A stretch of 64,000 nucleotides of DNA from Pisaster brevispinus (taxonomy: Eukaryota > Echinodermata > Asteroidea > Forcipulatida > Asteriidae), in contig JAMKCF010000016.1 of assembly GCA_023634235.1 (NCBI GenBank), forward strand, positions 1,547,501 through 1,611,500, written 5' to 3'. Below are positions 11,287-23,649 of the stretch, in pieces (the first letter of the stretch is position 1; every line of letters begins with the position of its first letter). The position numbers and the translations under genes were made by a program. A model generated the notes under the pieces. It was not told where the DNA came from and ran no database searches. It saw only the letters and a program-made list of their open reading frames with translations.

Positions 11287-13334
11287 TTTGGTATTTCATT
11301 TAGTAATTTTTTCCATAAAATATGGACAGCAAAAGTTACCTGCCTTTTCCATCAAATTATTTTAATGGATTTTGAGGGTAATTAGAAAATTTAACAGTTT
11401 TAACTTAAATTATTTTAGTTCAAGCCTGTATTTCCACTCCCATGTTGACTAATTTTTGGGTAGTTTCAGGTACTTAAAAAAGTTCCATTCAAAAAACTGC
11501 TAATGTGGCGGTAGATAAGTACTTGTACACTTTACTGTGTTTTACTGTCCCACCGGGCTGGTTATCAATTTTGGTGTCTTTGGTGGCCCAAAGATATTTT
11601 TATTGGTCTCAGGCCAGCGGGCTACCATCAATTTTAACTCCTGCAGTACGAGCAAATCTAACTTTACAACTGCAAAATTTTATGTCAAAAAGTAGGAAAG
11701 TATCTTGAGTTTGCCACAAGCAAACTCTATGTATCACGCACATTGCATTTAATTCATAAATGTTAATATGTGCATTTGTAAAATTCTTCTTGTTGGGGAC
11801 CATTTTCCTTTGAAGTCGACAAAACCCTTCAGACTCTCACGATAAATGCAACTTGAATACTGTAGTCGGTATACTGTGCAGCGTAGGTTTATGGATCTAA
11901 CGTCTTCTTGTCGTACTTCATAGCAGGATATTTTCTCTAACCTGAATGATGATTGTTTGCAACAGAAAAGCGTAGACTATTTGGGTTAAACCGATAACAT
12001 CTCAGTGTGCGTGTGATCATATGACATGCACATCGCTTTCCTATGTATAAAAACATGTTTAACTCAGATGGGCCTAATTGTCATCTCGCTTTTATATTTC
12101 ACATGAAGAGGCACTTATCTTTGACTGATAACATAAACCCATATCCGCCGATGGATTTATCCGTATAGTACACGCGAACACTTAAAACACCGAACTACAG
12201 ATAATCACGTAGCTGCTTTAACGCAAGAACATTGCACCATTGATAAAAGCCTGATTGACCTTAAATGGTTGTATCCCAGCAGCCTTCATGATATCATACT
12301 GCGTTTGTCAGCCAAGTTATTATGTGTTGGACATTACTTTTCTGTGAATTTCCAAGCTTTTTTTGAGGAAAAGGGAGTTCTAGACAGTACCGCGAGAAGA
12401 AATACTGATAAACAACTCGTCGTGAAATCTCTGAACATGAAGCTTAAAATAAAGTGTTTTTATGCAGATTTTGAGCTATAAAAATGTGTGGAACAGATAG
12501 TAACTGTCAATTAAATTAGTACATGTTCATATTCCCTGTATTTACGACAGTGGGGCCTGTATTTTTTAATGTAATGAGCCTATGAAGTTACATGAGGGAT
12601 CCTGTTGCTTTGGATGTTACTTTTTATCTTTTCGTTTTTTACATGTGATTGCCCCGTATATAGTGTTTTTCCGACACTTTCTTGTCAAAGTGTGATTATT
12701 CTCAACTTCATAAAACTTCATAAAAGGTCTCATTTTGGTAAGCTGCTTCATGTTACAGGACACTTTATACACCATTTTTAAGGTTTAAAAACTTTGAAGC
12801 CTAAAAAAACATAGTACTATAGTAAAAAAAAATTCATTACTTGAATTATAAAAAACAAAGAATTTTCTATTATGAAATTAAACAATTGTGCTACAATTTT
12901 CCTGCATGTACTATATAAAACATGATCTGTTATATAAGAGAATAAGACAATTTCTTACTCTTTCCATCAGTATATAGTTGGTTGGGTTTGATTTTTTGTA
13001 GAGCTGTAATATACACGTTTAGTGTAATGCCCCTCTGTTTCGTGTGTGCGTGAAATGGGCTGAGGCATTTGCAACCAATATGTACACAGAACAGTTAGGC
13101 ATATGTGGGTTATGGCCATTAGCTAACTTATTTGTAAAGGAATTATTTGTCAATAAGAGGCTAAGTTTTTGAAGAATTATATGAGAGATCTTAAACTGCA
13201 AACTCTGGCTTGGCATTATAGATTTTCAGTTTTAAGCTAAGCTGCAGTGTAAATTGTTAATCTTAATCACACCTCTTGACATACTTTATGTGGCTCTCTG
13301 TGAAAACGGCAGAGAAACATCCTTAAAATTGTGT
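11287..13334. other. Intergenic, nothing recognised
   Basis: AT-rich sequence with only short unsupported open frames; no repeat partner or exon noticed within the window. Confidence 0.5.
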
Positions 13335-14600
13335 GCTCAGGGCCAGTGATTTTAGCATCGGGCCAGTAAACTCACAAACGAAAAGTTGGGCGGTCTTGTG
13401 TTTTTCAATTCTAAACAATACCTCACTGTTTATGATCTTGAACAGAAACAAATTATGATCACATGTTGACTATGAGTCTTAATGCTTTTCAATTGTTTTG
13501 AGTAATGACAAATATTTAACACCCATAAAAACGTGCAATAAATCTTCAATGTCATCTTGCATGTCATCAAGCATGTTCAAATATACAGCCAAATGCATCT
13601 TACTGTGGTAGGAATTTTTTACTCATTTTGATTCTGGCCTTGTACAATTATTTCTGATCCAGTTAACATTTTGAGATCATACAAGACCTGTGGTTTGAGG
13701 AAATTTTCCCCAAATTCAAGCCCTGTTACTGTAGGAATATATTTACTGAAAGATAATTTTAAATTTTAAATGCTGATTAAATAAAAAATGAGTCAAAAAA
13801 ATTAGGCTGTCAGAACTAAAAACCTGTCCAATTAAAGGATTCAATGAGTATGAAAAGAAATGTCCACTCTGACAAATAATCCTTCTTTCAGAGGTTTATT
13901 TTCCACACAGTCTCACATCAAAAGTATCATTTACACAAGTATATACAGTGGTCATAAAAACATAAGTTCAAATTAGCTCTTGTAATTTACAATCGCTTTA
14001 TTTTGGGCACGTGTGTAAGGTGCTCCACTAAATCATGTCAAATTTATGAATAAAGGCTCAATGCTTTGTCACTAAGACAACTATCAATTATTATTCCTAA
14101 AAGGAAAATAGCCACCAAGGCAAAAATGTATACCAGGTCACTAAGACCAAAAATGTCGGTTAGGCCACTGATCACCAGGATCAAAATGTAGGTCACAAAG
14201 ACCAAATGTCACTAAGACATTAATGTAGGTCACTCAGACCACTGATCACCAAGATGTGTTTTTCAATTCTAAACAATACCTCACTGTTTATGATCTTGAA
14301 CAGAAACAAATTATGCTCACATGTTGACTTTCAGTCTAATACTTTTCAATTGTTTTGACTAATGAAAAATATTTAATACCCATAAAGACAAATGCAATAA
14401 ATTTTCTCTTACATGTACATGTCATCAAGCATGTTCAAATATACAGTCAAATGTATGTTAAACTGTGGTAGGAATTTGTTACTCATTTTGATTCTGGCCT
14501 TGTACAAATATCTCTAGTCCAGTTCACATTTTGAGATACAAGACCTTTGGTTTGTGGACATTTCCTCCAAATTCAAGCCTTTTTACTGTAGGAATACATA
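13335..14600. repeat. Repeat family F, two tandem copies with a short minisatellite between
   Basis: 13335-13740 and 14263-14600 share ACAATACCTCACTGTTTATG, CTTGAACAGAAACAAATTAT and TTCAATTGTTTTGA in order. Related pieces lie at 34105-34470, 34855-34960 and 35098-35425, where TGTGATTTTAGCGT, GGTCTTGTGTTTTTCAATT and a GAGCCCTGC end recur. Between the tandem copies (14040-14260) degenerate AGGTCACTAAGACCAAAATG units repeat. Confidence 0.65.
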
Positions 14601-15137
14601 TTGAAATATACTTTGAAATTGAAAATGCTGAGTTAAACAAAAAGGCAAACAAATTAGACCATTGCTTCATTCATGTCGATATATCTAACAGAACCTTTAG
14701 TTTTTGAACCCAAGATAAGTGAATGAACTGATTGAGCATCCCCCTGTATACAAAAAGGTTTTAACTCTAAGCGTGACATTTTAGACACCAAGATATGGAC
14801 TTAGTTACGCATGCTCCAACTGCTGCTTGGGCTACCTCCTTGAAAGTCTTGGTCATGTCAGACTGGATTGTTGGATAGAAGACAGTTATTGTACTAAAGA
14901 CTCATGCTGTAAATCTTCATGTATTTAATCTATCTTTGTTTGCCTTTTTCTTTACAATAGATGAACCCATCAAGTGACATATTGACAGCTCTTGCAAGAT
15001 GTTCACCCTTCATGTGCTCCCTAAACTCATGAAAGTCTCTGCTTGGGAATCCTATTGATGTCAACCTTAATGGAACTTCCCAGTACATGGTCACTGTGTT
15101 TCACATAGAAACAACTTCATGACATCCAAGCAAACTC

Positions 15138-18100
15138 ATAGAGTCCTCTCACTCTATGGTCCAGAACCATTGATGTCACTGTACAAGCAGAACTACAGGA
15201 ACACCGAGGAACCCATGATACAATCAAGGTATGTTGATAGACATTGCTAACTGCATATTTAAAATATCTGCAGGATTTAGCTAAGGCAAGATTTATTTTG
15301 AAAAAAGATTGTTTGCTCATGCATGTTTCCATTGAGGCATGTATGGAGGACCAAAAGTGGACAACTCATTTTCCCCAAAATATGGTAGAATAAAAACAGA
15401 ATTAATGTTCAAACAAAGTCCCTTTTCAAAATTTCATATCCTGCTATCAGAAATTCACATTTTTCATTTCCTCATACACAGGCGGTCCGAAAGTGTACAC
15501 TCATTTCCAAATTTCTACATAGCAGAAAATTGGAATGACCACACCAAATTTCAAAATTTCTACTATCAGAAAATTTGAATCTTCAGGAGCAAACAAAAGA
15601 TCCGCCCCCCTAAAAAAAAAGTCCCCCGAAATTGAAGAAAAAGGAGAAAAAGTCCATCCAAAATTGGTTTTAAATTGTGTGCACAAAAAAATGCTCAAAA
15701 ATTTACCATATAGCTTGAGTTGGGCCTTTTTTTTTCTCCAAAAAATGTCCAACTCCCCCGTGCGAAGTACCCTTTCTATCATATTCGCAAAAAAAAGAAA
15801 AGTTAAATTGGCCTGATTTTGGACAAATGTTATTTTGTTCCCACTAGCCTAAAATCAGGGTAGAAAACAGTGTTGGGTGTTTTGGGCTATGCCGATACAT
15901 GTATAGTCGTGTTTTAGGGTTAAGAAACCCCACAAAAATGTTTCTTATTCACTAACGATGGAACATCTGATGTGCACACCAGGATCACTGCAAAGAAGCA
16001 AAGAACTTCCCCATCCATAATTCTGCTTGTTGAATTTTGGAATAGTGTTGGTTCAAGCATTTGACCCTAATAGTCAGCGACAGTTAAACGCTACAATTTT
16101 GGCTTTGTTCAAAGTGTTTAACAAAGTACTCTGCTAGAAGAAATTTGGAAAGGTGGTTTGGTCCGAAACGTTCATTCCAATTTTCTGCTAGTAAACAAAA
16201 TCTGAAATATTGTTTGTTCCAAAACATTCATTCCAACTTTCCGGCTAATAGAAATTTAGAAATGCGGTGTGGTCCGAAATGTTCGTTCCAACTTGCTGTT
16301 TCTGATATGTGGAAACTTGCATTGTACACTTTCGGACCAACGGTGTATGAGGAAATGAAAAATGAAAAAATGTCTGATAGCAGAATATGACATTTTGAAA
16401 AAGGACATTATTTGAACTTGAACATTAAATATGTTTTTATTCTACCAGATTTTTGGAAAAATGGGTTGTCCACTTTTGGTCCTCCATAGGCATAGCCATG
16501 CGGTTAAGTATGGTCTAGTGCATTGGACTCAAGTTCTGGTGGCTAAGTAATCAGGGTGGATTCGAACTGCGGTCATGACACTTGTGTCTTCGAGCAAGAA
16601 ATCTAACTCTTATTGATTCGTGGTTCATGTGATTTGTTTGGTTTGGTGTGCTACATATTTGGCAACACAGTGTGGCGTGTCGTGGTCAAGCGGTCTAGTT
16701 CACCAGACCCAGGCTCTGTGGGGTCGATTTCTCAAAACAATAAGATTCATCTTGAGATGAGTTGTCAGTACGAAGCAATAATGACTAAGTTTTCTCGCTT
16801 TAATAATGACAAAAGTGTCAAGACAAGGACTCGAGCCCACACTCTGCTGATCAGAAACACCTGAGGCTGATTTCTCAGAGCTAAGATCGATCTTTACTGT
16901 GTGTCAATCATATTTGCTAAGCAAAGTGTGATGTCACAACACAAATGACTATGGTAATATTGACAATTCATCTTGATATGACTCTTAGTGCTTTGTGAAG
17001 TCAAACCCAGTTATCGAGTCTAGTATGCTTGTTCGCTTGGGCACGATACGACACAAAAGTCCAAATGTAAATTTGTGGATTAATAGTTAATTTAACACAC
17101 CCTACAGTGTATGTAACCCTTACATATTTAACTCAATGCTTTCTCTTATAACAGATCAATATACAAGTGCCATCACAAAATCCTGAGACGATCCTCACCA
17201 GTGGCACTCTTCTCATGGAGGTTATGGTCATCCCTTTCCGGAGTGCCACCATCATGATCCTTGCATCCACTGCATGCGCTTTGTGAATCACCCTTCAAAG
17301 CCAGAGAAGCAAACCCATAGAATCCATGCAGATCCCGCCATACCCAAGCACTCAAATGTCACACCAGTATCAAAGTCTAAACGACAGGCTGGAAGTATGG
17401 CTCTACAATATGATCAAGGTAAGATAAACACTTTTCTAAAAACTCATAGAAACGTGTTCTATGGTTTTCACTTGCCACTGTACCCCCCAGTCATCTGTTT
17501 TTGGGCAAGGCATATCATTTTAAAACAGCCTAAAATGAGTTTTTAAAGCAGGGTTGTCCCCATACACAAGATAGCGTATCGGGGCGACACATGCAAACTT
17601 TGACACCTTCAAGCTTCCTTAGTTTCATTCAAGAGTTTTGAACTATTTGGCAGAGATGAAAAACCTCAGACCGATTTTTTTCTGAGTGTAGGCATTTATG
17701 TCTGCCAGTGGGGAAAAACGTTGCTGCTATTTTCTTCAGTTATGTAGAAATGCATTCATTCAACAGTTTTGAGCTTATCAGCAGAGATGAAAAACTTCAG
17801 ATTTAATTTTTGCTGACTGCAGGTATTTATATGTCTGCTTGGTGAAAAAAGTTGCTGTTATTTTCTTCAGTTATGTAGAAATGCTGCCCTCTGATCTGCT
17901 TCTGTAGCATTGGGGATACTAATTCCAAAAGCTCTGTGCAGTCTTAAATTCCAAGGTTTACTAAAAGGTGGAAAAGCCATCATTTCAACACACCTGACCT
18001 CCTAAAATTTGGGTCCTAATTTCAAACCTTATTTTCAGCAATGACTCTTAACCTCTGTAGTTGGTTGAGTATCAAGTGGAAACTATTTTTTTATTTTGTA

Positions 18101-20163
18101 GCATTTCTAAGAATCAAGTTTTGCTAAATGGAATACTTGTTCCTTTGTTGAATTGAGTTACTGGCTTCCGATCCAATTAATTCAGGTGTTATATACTTTT
18201 CAAATTAAACAAACTTAACCCAGTTAATACAGGTAGTGAATAATGGGTGCAATTGAATAGCTTCCCCGATTACGAAGCAATAATGATTAAGTGTCTTGCT
18301 TTAATAATGACACAAGTGTCAAGACAGGGACTCGAGCCCACACTCTGCTGATCAGAAACACCTGAGGTTGATTTCTCAAAGAGCTAAGATTGATCTTAAC
18401 TGTGTATCAATCGTTATTGCTAAGCAAAGTGTGATGTTACCAAAAAAATGACTATGGTAAAACTGACAATTCATCTTGACATGAATGTTCGTGCTTTGTG
18501 AAATCAAATCCAGTTCTCGAGTCTAGTATGCTTGATCGCTTGGGCACAATACGACCAAAAGTCCACAAGTAAACTCTTTGTGGATTAATAGTTTATTGAG
18601 CCACCCTACAATGTATGTAACCCTTACATATTTAACTCAATGCTTTCTCTTATAACAGATCAATATACAAGTGACATCACAAAATCCTGAGACGATCCTC
18701 ACCAGTGGCACTCTTCTCATGGAGCTTATGGTCATCCCTTTCCGGAGTGCCACCATCATGATCCATGCATCCACTGCATGCGCTTTGTGAATCACCCTTC
18801 AAAGCCAGAGAAGCAAACCCACAGAATCCATGCAAATCCCGCCATACCCAAGCACTCAAATGTCACACCAGTATCAAAGTCTAAACGACAGGCTGGAAGT
18901 ATGGCTCTACAATATGATCAAGGTAAGATAAACACTTTTATAAAAAAGGGGATACTGTTTCCAGAAGCCCTGTGCAGTCTTTAAATTCCAAGGGTTAGTA
19001 AAAGGTGGAAAAGCCATCATTTCAACATAGCTGTCCTCCTAAAATTTGGATCCTAATTTCAAACCTTTTTTCAGCAATGACCCTTAACCTCTGTACCTGG
19101 TTGAATATCAAGTAGGAACTATTTTTTTAGTTTTATAGCATTTTCAAGAATCAAGTTTTTGCTAAATGGAATACTTGAGCATTTGTTGAATTGAATTACT
19201 GGCTGGTGATCCAATTCAGATGTTATTTACTTTTCAAATTAACACAAACCTTAACCCTGTTTTTGTGGTCGGTTCCCTCTCCGGCTGTTGATACTGGTAG
19301 TGAAAATTTGAACTCACAAATTCTTAAAAATTATACTTGGTTTCTATCCATCCCGATTGTTTGGTTAAAAAAAATATCTGAAAATGGGATTGATTGAATC
19401 TTTTCAATATCCCACAGCCACCATGTCACCTTTTTTCAGTGAGTGAGAAAATGTATGATTTTAAATCCATTTGAGGTGAAATTCGGTGATCAATGGGTAG
19501 TTTATTACCACTGGACGCTTCATCTTCTTTCCTTCATATGATAACTGTAAATGACAACATTAAAGAAAGTAAGCAGTCATGAACTTAAAATCTTGTGAGA
19601 ATTTGTTTTTGACAACTGCTCCCAGATCTAAAAGCAGATTTTTCATATATTTGATTTTTGAGCAAAATATTGATCACCTCTTTGCCTTCAGGAAGAAGCA
19701 AAAAAGTGTCGGAAGTAGTAGGAGCTTTAAAATTACCCTCGTTCACTCTTGTACTTGTAGAAGATTTCAGGCATGGACTTCCCAACTTACATTCTTGAAA
19801 CAGGCACTCTTACATATGAAAATTTGAAGTTCCTTGGGAACATATTTGGGAGGGAGCTAAGGCTAAAACCAGGAACTGGGCACTATTAGCAGCCTTTTTC
19901 CTCTCGCCTTCTCCCATGTCTCCCCTCCCAAACAAAAGAGTGATTTTATTCAGGTGTGTTGTGTGTACTTCAATTTTGTATGGTTTTTTGAATAGTACTT
20001 TCAACTCTGCTTTTTGTTTTGTTTTTTATCAACTACAGATAAACTACATGTAATCCAGACAGAGAGTATCGGATCTCCATCATGCTTGAGAGTGACAGTC
20101 CATTACCAGGAAGATGCCTCGCAACCTATCAACGATGAAGACCTGCAGTATCTCGGACAGTAG
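15138..20163 (+). CDS. Unrecognised multi-exon gene with duplicated His/Cys-rich exon
   Basis: Tentative exons: about 15138-15228 (encodes TIDVTVQAELQEHRG..., phase 0 out at AAG|GTATGT), then 17202-17418 or its duplicate 18706-18922 (phase 0 in, 1 out at CAAG|GTAAGA), then 20039-20163 ending in TAG. The middle exon encodes a His-rich stretch HSSHGGYGHPFPECHHHD and PCIHCMRF, suggestive of metal binding, then a basic segment with SKSKRQAG. The last exon encodes VIQTESIGSPSCLRVTVHYQ and an acidic end DEDLQYLGQ. Frame and phase agree across the last two exons; the first exon and the acceptor at 17201 are weaker. I do not recognise the family. The 5' end is not resolved. Confidence 0.4.
15341..16488. 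mobile_element. Foldback element with about 200-bp terminal inverted repeats
   Basis: 15341-15530 reads in inverse at about 16290-16488: TATGGAGGACCAAAAGTGGA against TCCACTTTTGGTCCTCCATA, then further blocks (AGAATAAAAACA, CCTGCTATCAGA, CATTTCCTCATACAC, GTCCGAAAGTGTACA). A 5-bp GGCAT flanks both sides (15336-15340, 16489-16493). The middle carries shorter repeated TTCTGCTAG/AATTTC-type units and no transposase. Confidence 0.75.
16500..16719 (+). repeat. tRNA-derived SINE pieces
   Basis: GGTGGATTCGAACTGCGGTC resembles an internal promoter B box and is followed by GACACTTGTGTCTTCGAGCAA. A second head GTCGTGGTCAAGCGGTCTAG starts near 16678. Same family as 37085-37420 and 58385-58490. Confidence 0.55.
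16865..17011. repeat. Short inverted-repeat element, family B
   Basis: Inverted orientation relative to 7631-7776: GATCGATCTTTACTG at the left and TTCATCTTGATATGACTC at the right. The duplicated copy is at 18366-18513. Confidence 0.65.
17202..17418 (+). CDS. His/Cys-rich exon, copy 1
   Basis: Open from acceptor CACCAG to donor CAAG|GTAAGA. Using the stronger acceptor at 17154 instead would put a TGA or a frame break in every frame, so 17201 is preferred. Confidence 0.45.
18366..18513. repeat. Short inverted-repeat element, family B (duplicated copy)
   Basis: Second copy produced by the 1.5-kb tandem duplication; same order of motifs as 16865-17011. Confidence 0.65.
18706..18922 (+). CDS. 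His/Cys-rich exon, copy 2
   Basis: Nearly identical to copy 1 with both splice sites kept. In the chosen frame I count two replacements (Gly to Ala in HGGYGH; Asp to Asn in HADP) and two silent changes. Phase 0 in and 1 out means both copies cannot be joined in one transcript without a frameshift, which suits mutually exclusive use (inference). Confidence 0.45.
19261..20038. other. Intron, no feature seen
   Basis: Sequence between duplicated exon copy 2 and the terminal exon; no repeat or exon noted. Confidence 0.45.
20039..20163 (+). CDS. Terminal exon of the unrecognised gene
   Basis: Acceptor AACTACAG after a T-rich tract. Phase 1 in; 41 codons ending TAG at 20161-20163. A weak alternative donor GACA|GTAGAC would join in frame to the exon-like segment at 23145, so the stop may not be used in all transcripts (inference). 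Confidence 0.5.
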
Positions 20164-20209
20164 ACTACCTCAACAGTAGTCAATTTACATTTATTACTTA
20201 AAAGTGTGA

Positions 20210-20610
20210 AGAATTACCTGTACTTTCCTCGTGTGGTAAATTACCTGCACTTCCTTTGTGTGGTGATTTACCCATACTGCACTTGTGTGGTGAAATATCC
20301 ATAACCTTTTTTAATTACCCAATCTTCCCTTTTGTGATGAATAACACGCACTTCTGTTTTGTGGTAAATTATCCACACTTTCTTTGTGTGGAGAAATACC
20401 CCCAATTCTCTTATGAGATCTACCCTTTCTTCTCTTGTGGTGATCTACCATAATTCGCTTACGTGGTGAATTACCCACACTTCACTTGTGTTGTGAATAA
20501 GCCATACCCCCCTTGTGTGGTAAATTAGCCATACTTTTTTTGTGTGGTGATTTACCCATACTTTTCTTATAATGATTTACCTATACTTCCTCCTTGTGTG
20601 GTGAATCACC
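20210..20610 (+). repeat. Degenerate 27-bp minisatellite
   Basis: Diverged units of the type GTGGTGAATTACCCATACTT CTTTGT. It looks like an old part of the array at 21110-22430. Confidence 0.8.
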
Positions 20611-21109
20611 CAAATCAAAGTTCCACATTGAAACGTTGTCAAAAGCTTAGTTATAGTAATATTTCTGTCACTATTCTTGCACATTTATTTGGCCCATTCA
20701 ATGTAAATGCTGATGTATGGAGTTGACAAACTTGGCTGCCATAGAAATGGAGCCGGATGGGACTTTCCCCGTGTTTTTTTCCCCACAGGGGTTTTTCACG
20801 GGGTTTTCGGCCATCTCATACACAGCAAATAGCAGGCATGCAACTTTCAGCTTGTAAGCTGAATTTCTGGTTGTTAGTGGCTTTTCTCAGCCACTGAAAA
20901 TTGAAAAAAAACACAGTAGAAAAAACCTGCTGTGCCTGTTTTATGTCATCTTTTTTGCCAAAACGCAGACTTGCATGCCTAAAATAGTGACACATTTGTG
21001 TCTAAATAAGTGCATAAATGTTTGTATTTCAAAAGTAGGACTTAACATATAGTTGACTGTTTGTGTAGGTTAGTGAACGTTTCAGGTGTGTGCCCTCTTG
21101 TGTAACCCA

Positions 21110-22430
21110 TACTTCCTTTTGTGGAGGATAACTTACACTTTCTCGTGTGGTGAATTACCAATATTTTTCTTGTGTGGTGAACTCCCTATTTTTCCCCGTG
21201 TGGTAATTGCTTACACTTCTCCTGTGTGGTGATTTACCAACACTTTCTTTTTGTGGTGAATTGCCTACACTTCTCCTGTGTGGTGATTTACCAACACTTC
21301 CTTTTTGTGGTGAATTGCTTACACTTCTCCTGTGTGGTGATTTACCAACACTTCCTTTTTGTGGTGAATTGCTTACACTTCTCCTGTGTGGTGATTTACC
21401 AACACTTCCTTTTTGTGGTGAATTGCCTACACTTCTCCTGTGTAGTGATTTACCAACACTTTCTTTTTGTGGTGAATTGCCTACACTTCTCCTGTGTAGT
21501 GATTTACCAACACTTTCTTTTTGTGGTGAATTGCCTACACTTCTCCTGTGTAGTGATTTACCAACACTTTCTTTTTGTGGTGAATTGCTTACACTTCTCC
21601 TGTGTAGTGATTTACCTACGCTTCCTTTGTGTGGTGAATTGCCTACACTTCTCCTGTGTGGTGATTTACCCAAACTTCCTCTTTGTGGTGAATTGCCTAC
21701 ACTTCTGTGTGGTGATTCACCCACACTTCTTTTTTGTGGTGAACTGCCTACACTTCTCCTGTGTGGTGATTTACCCACACTTCCTTTTTGTGGTGAATTG
21801 CCTACACTTCTCCTGTGTGGTGATTTACCTACACTTTCTTTTTGTGGTGAATTGCCTATACTTCTCCTGTGTGGTGATTTACCAACACTTTCTTTTTGTG
21901 GTGAATTGCCTACACTTCTCCTGTGTAGTGATTTACCAACACTTTATTTTTGTGGTGAATTGCCTACACTTCTGTGTGGTGATTTACCAACACTTCCTTT
22001 TTGTGGTGAATTGCTTACACTTCTCCTGTGTGGTGATTTACCCACACTTCCTTTTTGTGGTGAATCGCCTACACTTCCTTTTTGTGGTGATTTACCAACA
22101 CTTCCTCTTTGTGGTGAATTGCCTACATTTCTCCTGTGTAGTGATTTACCCACACTTCCTTTTTTGTGGTGAATCGCCTACACTTCTCCTGTGTGGTGAT
22201 TTACCCACACTTCCTTTTTGTGGTGAGTTACCATACTTCTCCTGTGTCGTGATTTACCAACACTTCCTCTTTGTGGTGAATTGCTTACACTTCTCCTGTG
22301 TGGTGATTTACCCTCACTTCCTTTTTGTGGTGAATTGCCTACACTTCTCCTGTGTGGTGATTTACCCACACTTCGTTTTTGTGGTGAGTTACCATACTTC
22401 TCTTGTATGGGGAATTATCCATATTTCTAG
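21110..22430 (+). repeat. 27/54-bp minisatellite array 1
   Basis: Alternating 27-bp half units GTGGTGAATTGCCTACACTT(CTCCTGT) and GTGGTGATTTACCAACACTT(CCTTTTT) make a 54-bp higher-order unit, about 24 copies. Because 54 is a multiple of three, long stop-free frames arise on both strands: up to 406 codons on plus, and 207 codons on minus with SPHRR and NSPQK repeats. No start context, splice site or domain supports coding. Confidence 0.9.
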
Positions 22431-22439
22431 ATCTTACCT

Positions 22440-23140
22440 AAGCTAGATTTTTTCCATACCTGTATGTACATTATTCAGAATTAGATGAAGGCTGGGTATT
22501 GCTTAGACTAGCGAACAAAAATGTTGGGTAAAAAATTACCTTGCAGATCATTTTTTTCCTTCGAAACGGAACTCTTGTTGTTACTGAGCTATTTGTAGTG
22601 TTTATAAAAGACTGTTTCAATCAAATATCAAGATGAAAAATTGCTTTCCTTCAGTTTTAAATTTAGTTCCTTTGGGCGTAATTCAGACCACCGTCTAATT
22701 TTGAATCATATATTTGTAATTGTATGTAGTCACAAGTTGCTCCTACCAAAAATGAAGCCATTTACAAATCATCTACTCATAAAATGATGACTTCTCTTGC
22801 AAGTGAATCTGTCATTTTTGTTTTAGAAAGCACCTGAACTTTTTAAGAAAATGGGTTTTAGTGTCTCACAACAAAATTTAAATTTATTTCTTAGCAGAAA
22901 AGAGAAACATTTTCAAAATTCATGCGATTTTCTTCCTTTTTGTTTTGCCCTGCATGATATTGGGAATATCTTTCAGCGCTTTTAAAACAAATCACCTGAT
23001 TTCTTGATCAATTTACTTTTTTGTGCTCCTTTTTAACAAATTTTCCCCCCAAAATATTTAATTGTGGCTTCACTGTGTATGAGCAGCTCATTTCGATGAG
23101 TTTCTTTCATATTGTATAAATCTTTTACAAAAACTCATCT
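22440..23140. other. Nothing recognised
   Basis: AT-rich spacer between minisatellite and inverted-repeat arm. Confidence 0.5.
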
Positions 23141-23142
23141 GC

Positions 23143-23615
23143 AGAGTTGTGCAAACACCTGTGCCTGTCGGTGGACCCCCTCGGCTGCCTGGAACAAGTG
23201 GTGATCCTGCTGGCCCGGGTGCAATGGGAGGTATGTTCTCTGTTCAGTGAAATTCACTTAGATGCACCACTAGTGTTCTACTTCACTGGTGTAATGCCTT
23301 ACAAGATCTAATGAGCTAGAACGAGCATTTTTTGGAACCACATACATGGTCTGAGCTGGCAGCGAGTCGTTGGTCCCTAAAACGTGTTGTCCGATCTCCC
23401 AAGACGTCGAGATGAGGGCCCTTTATCATTTAGCCTTTTGTTGGTCACGTCACTCTTTTGTTCTCTAGTAAACAGGTTTGTACTGGGGTTCATTTGAGAC
23501 CATCAAGAGGTGCCTCGAGATATCTTCGTTTGAGCCAATGGATTCTGGACCCGGTGGATGATGAGGACTTCTATCCAGTTGATGGTGTGAGGGCTGGAGA
23601 AACATGTTCTGCTTG
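23143..23615 (+). repeat. Left arm of a large inverted duplication
   Basis: GTTGTGCAAACACCTGTGCC, TATGTTCTCTGTTCAGTGAA and GGAGAAACATGTTCT recur inverted at 29020-29432 in the same order, with divergence. The arms enclose the 4.2-kb minisatellite. Confidence 0.75.
23145..23230 (+). CDS. Exon-like Pro/Gly-rich segment
   Basis: Flanked by CATCTGCAG and GGGAG|GTATGT, phase 2 in and 1 out, open frame VVQTPVPVGGPPRLPGTSGD followed by PAGPGAMG. An inverted copy lies at about 29340-29430 with the frame also open (PVPVGFPPRLPGTRGD), but its donor is changed. It could be an extra exon of the 15-20 kb gene or a duplicated exon fragment. Confidence 0.3.
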
Positions 23616-23649
23616 GTCATGCCACTTAACATCTACAATAGCTCTGTAA

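Larger units (their letters stand above)
16770..19260 (+). repeat. 1.5-kb tandem segmental duplication carrying an exon
   Basis: Unit 1 begins CGAAGCAATAATGACTAAG (16770); unit 2 begins CGAAGCAATAATGATTAAG (18274), a 1,504-bp offset that is kept through the exon (17155 versus 18659). Unit 2 lacks about 480 bp present downstream of the exon in unit 1 (about 17455-17910). Both units include a family B element. Confidence 0.85.

Noticed and set aside
17155..17190. In-frame TGA in the duplicated exon as a recoding site
   Set aside because: The TGA is in both copies, but a nearby acceptor at 17201 removes it from the exon, and no selenocysteine or frameshift element was seen.
21207..22446. Open frames of 321 and 406 codons across array 1
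   Set aside because: Same reason: period a multiple of three and open in two plus frames and on minus.
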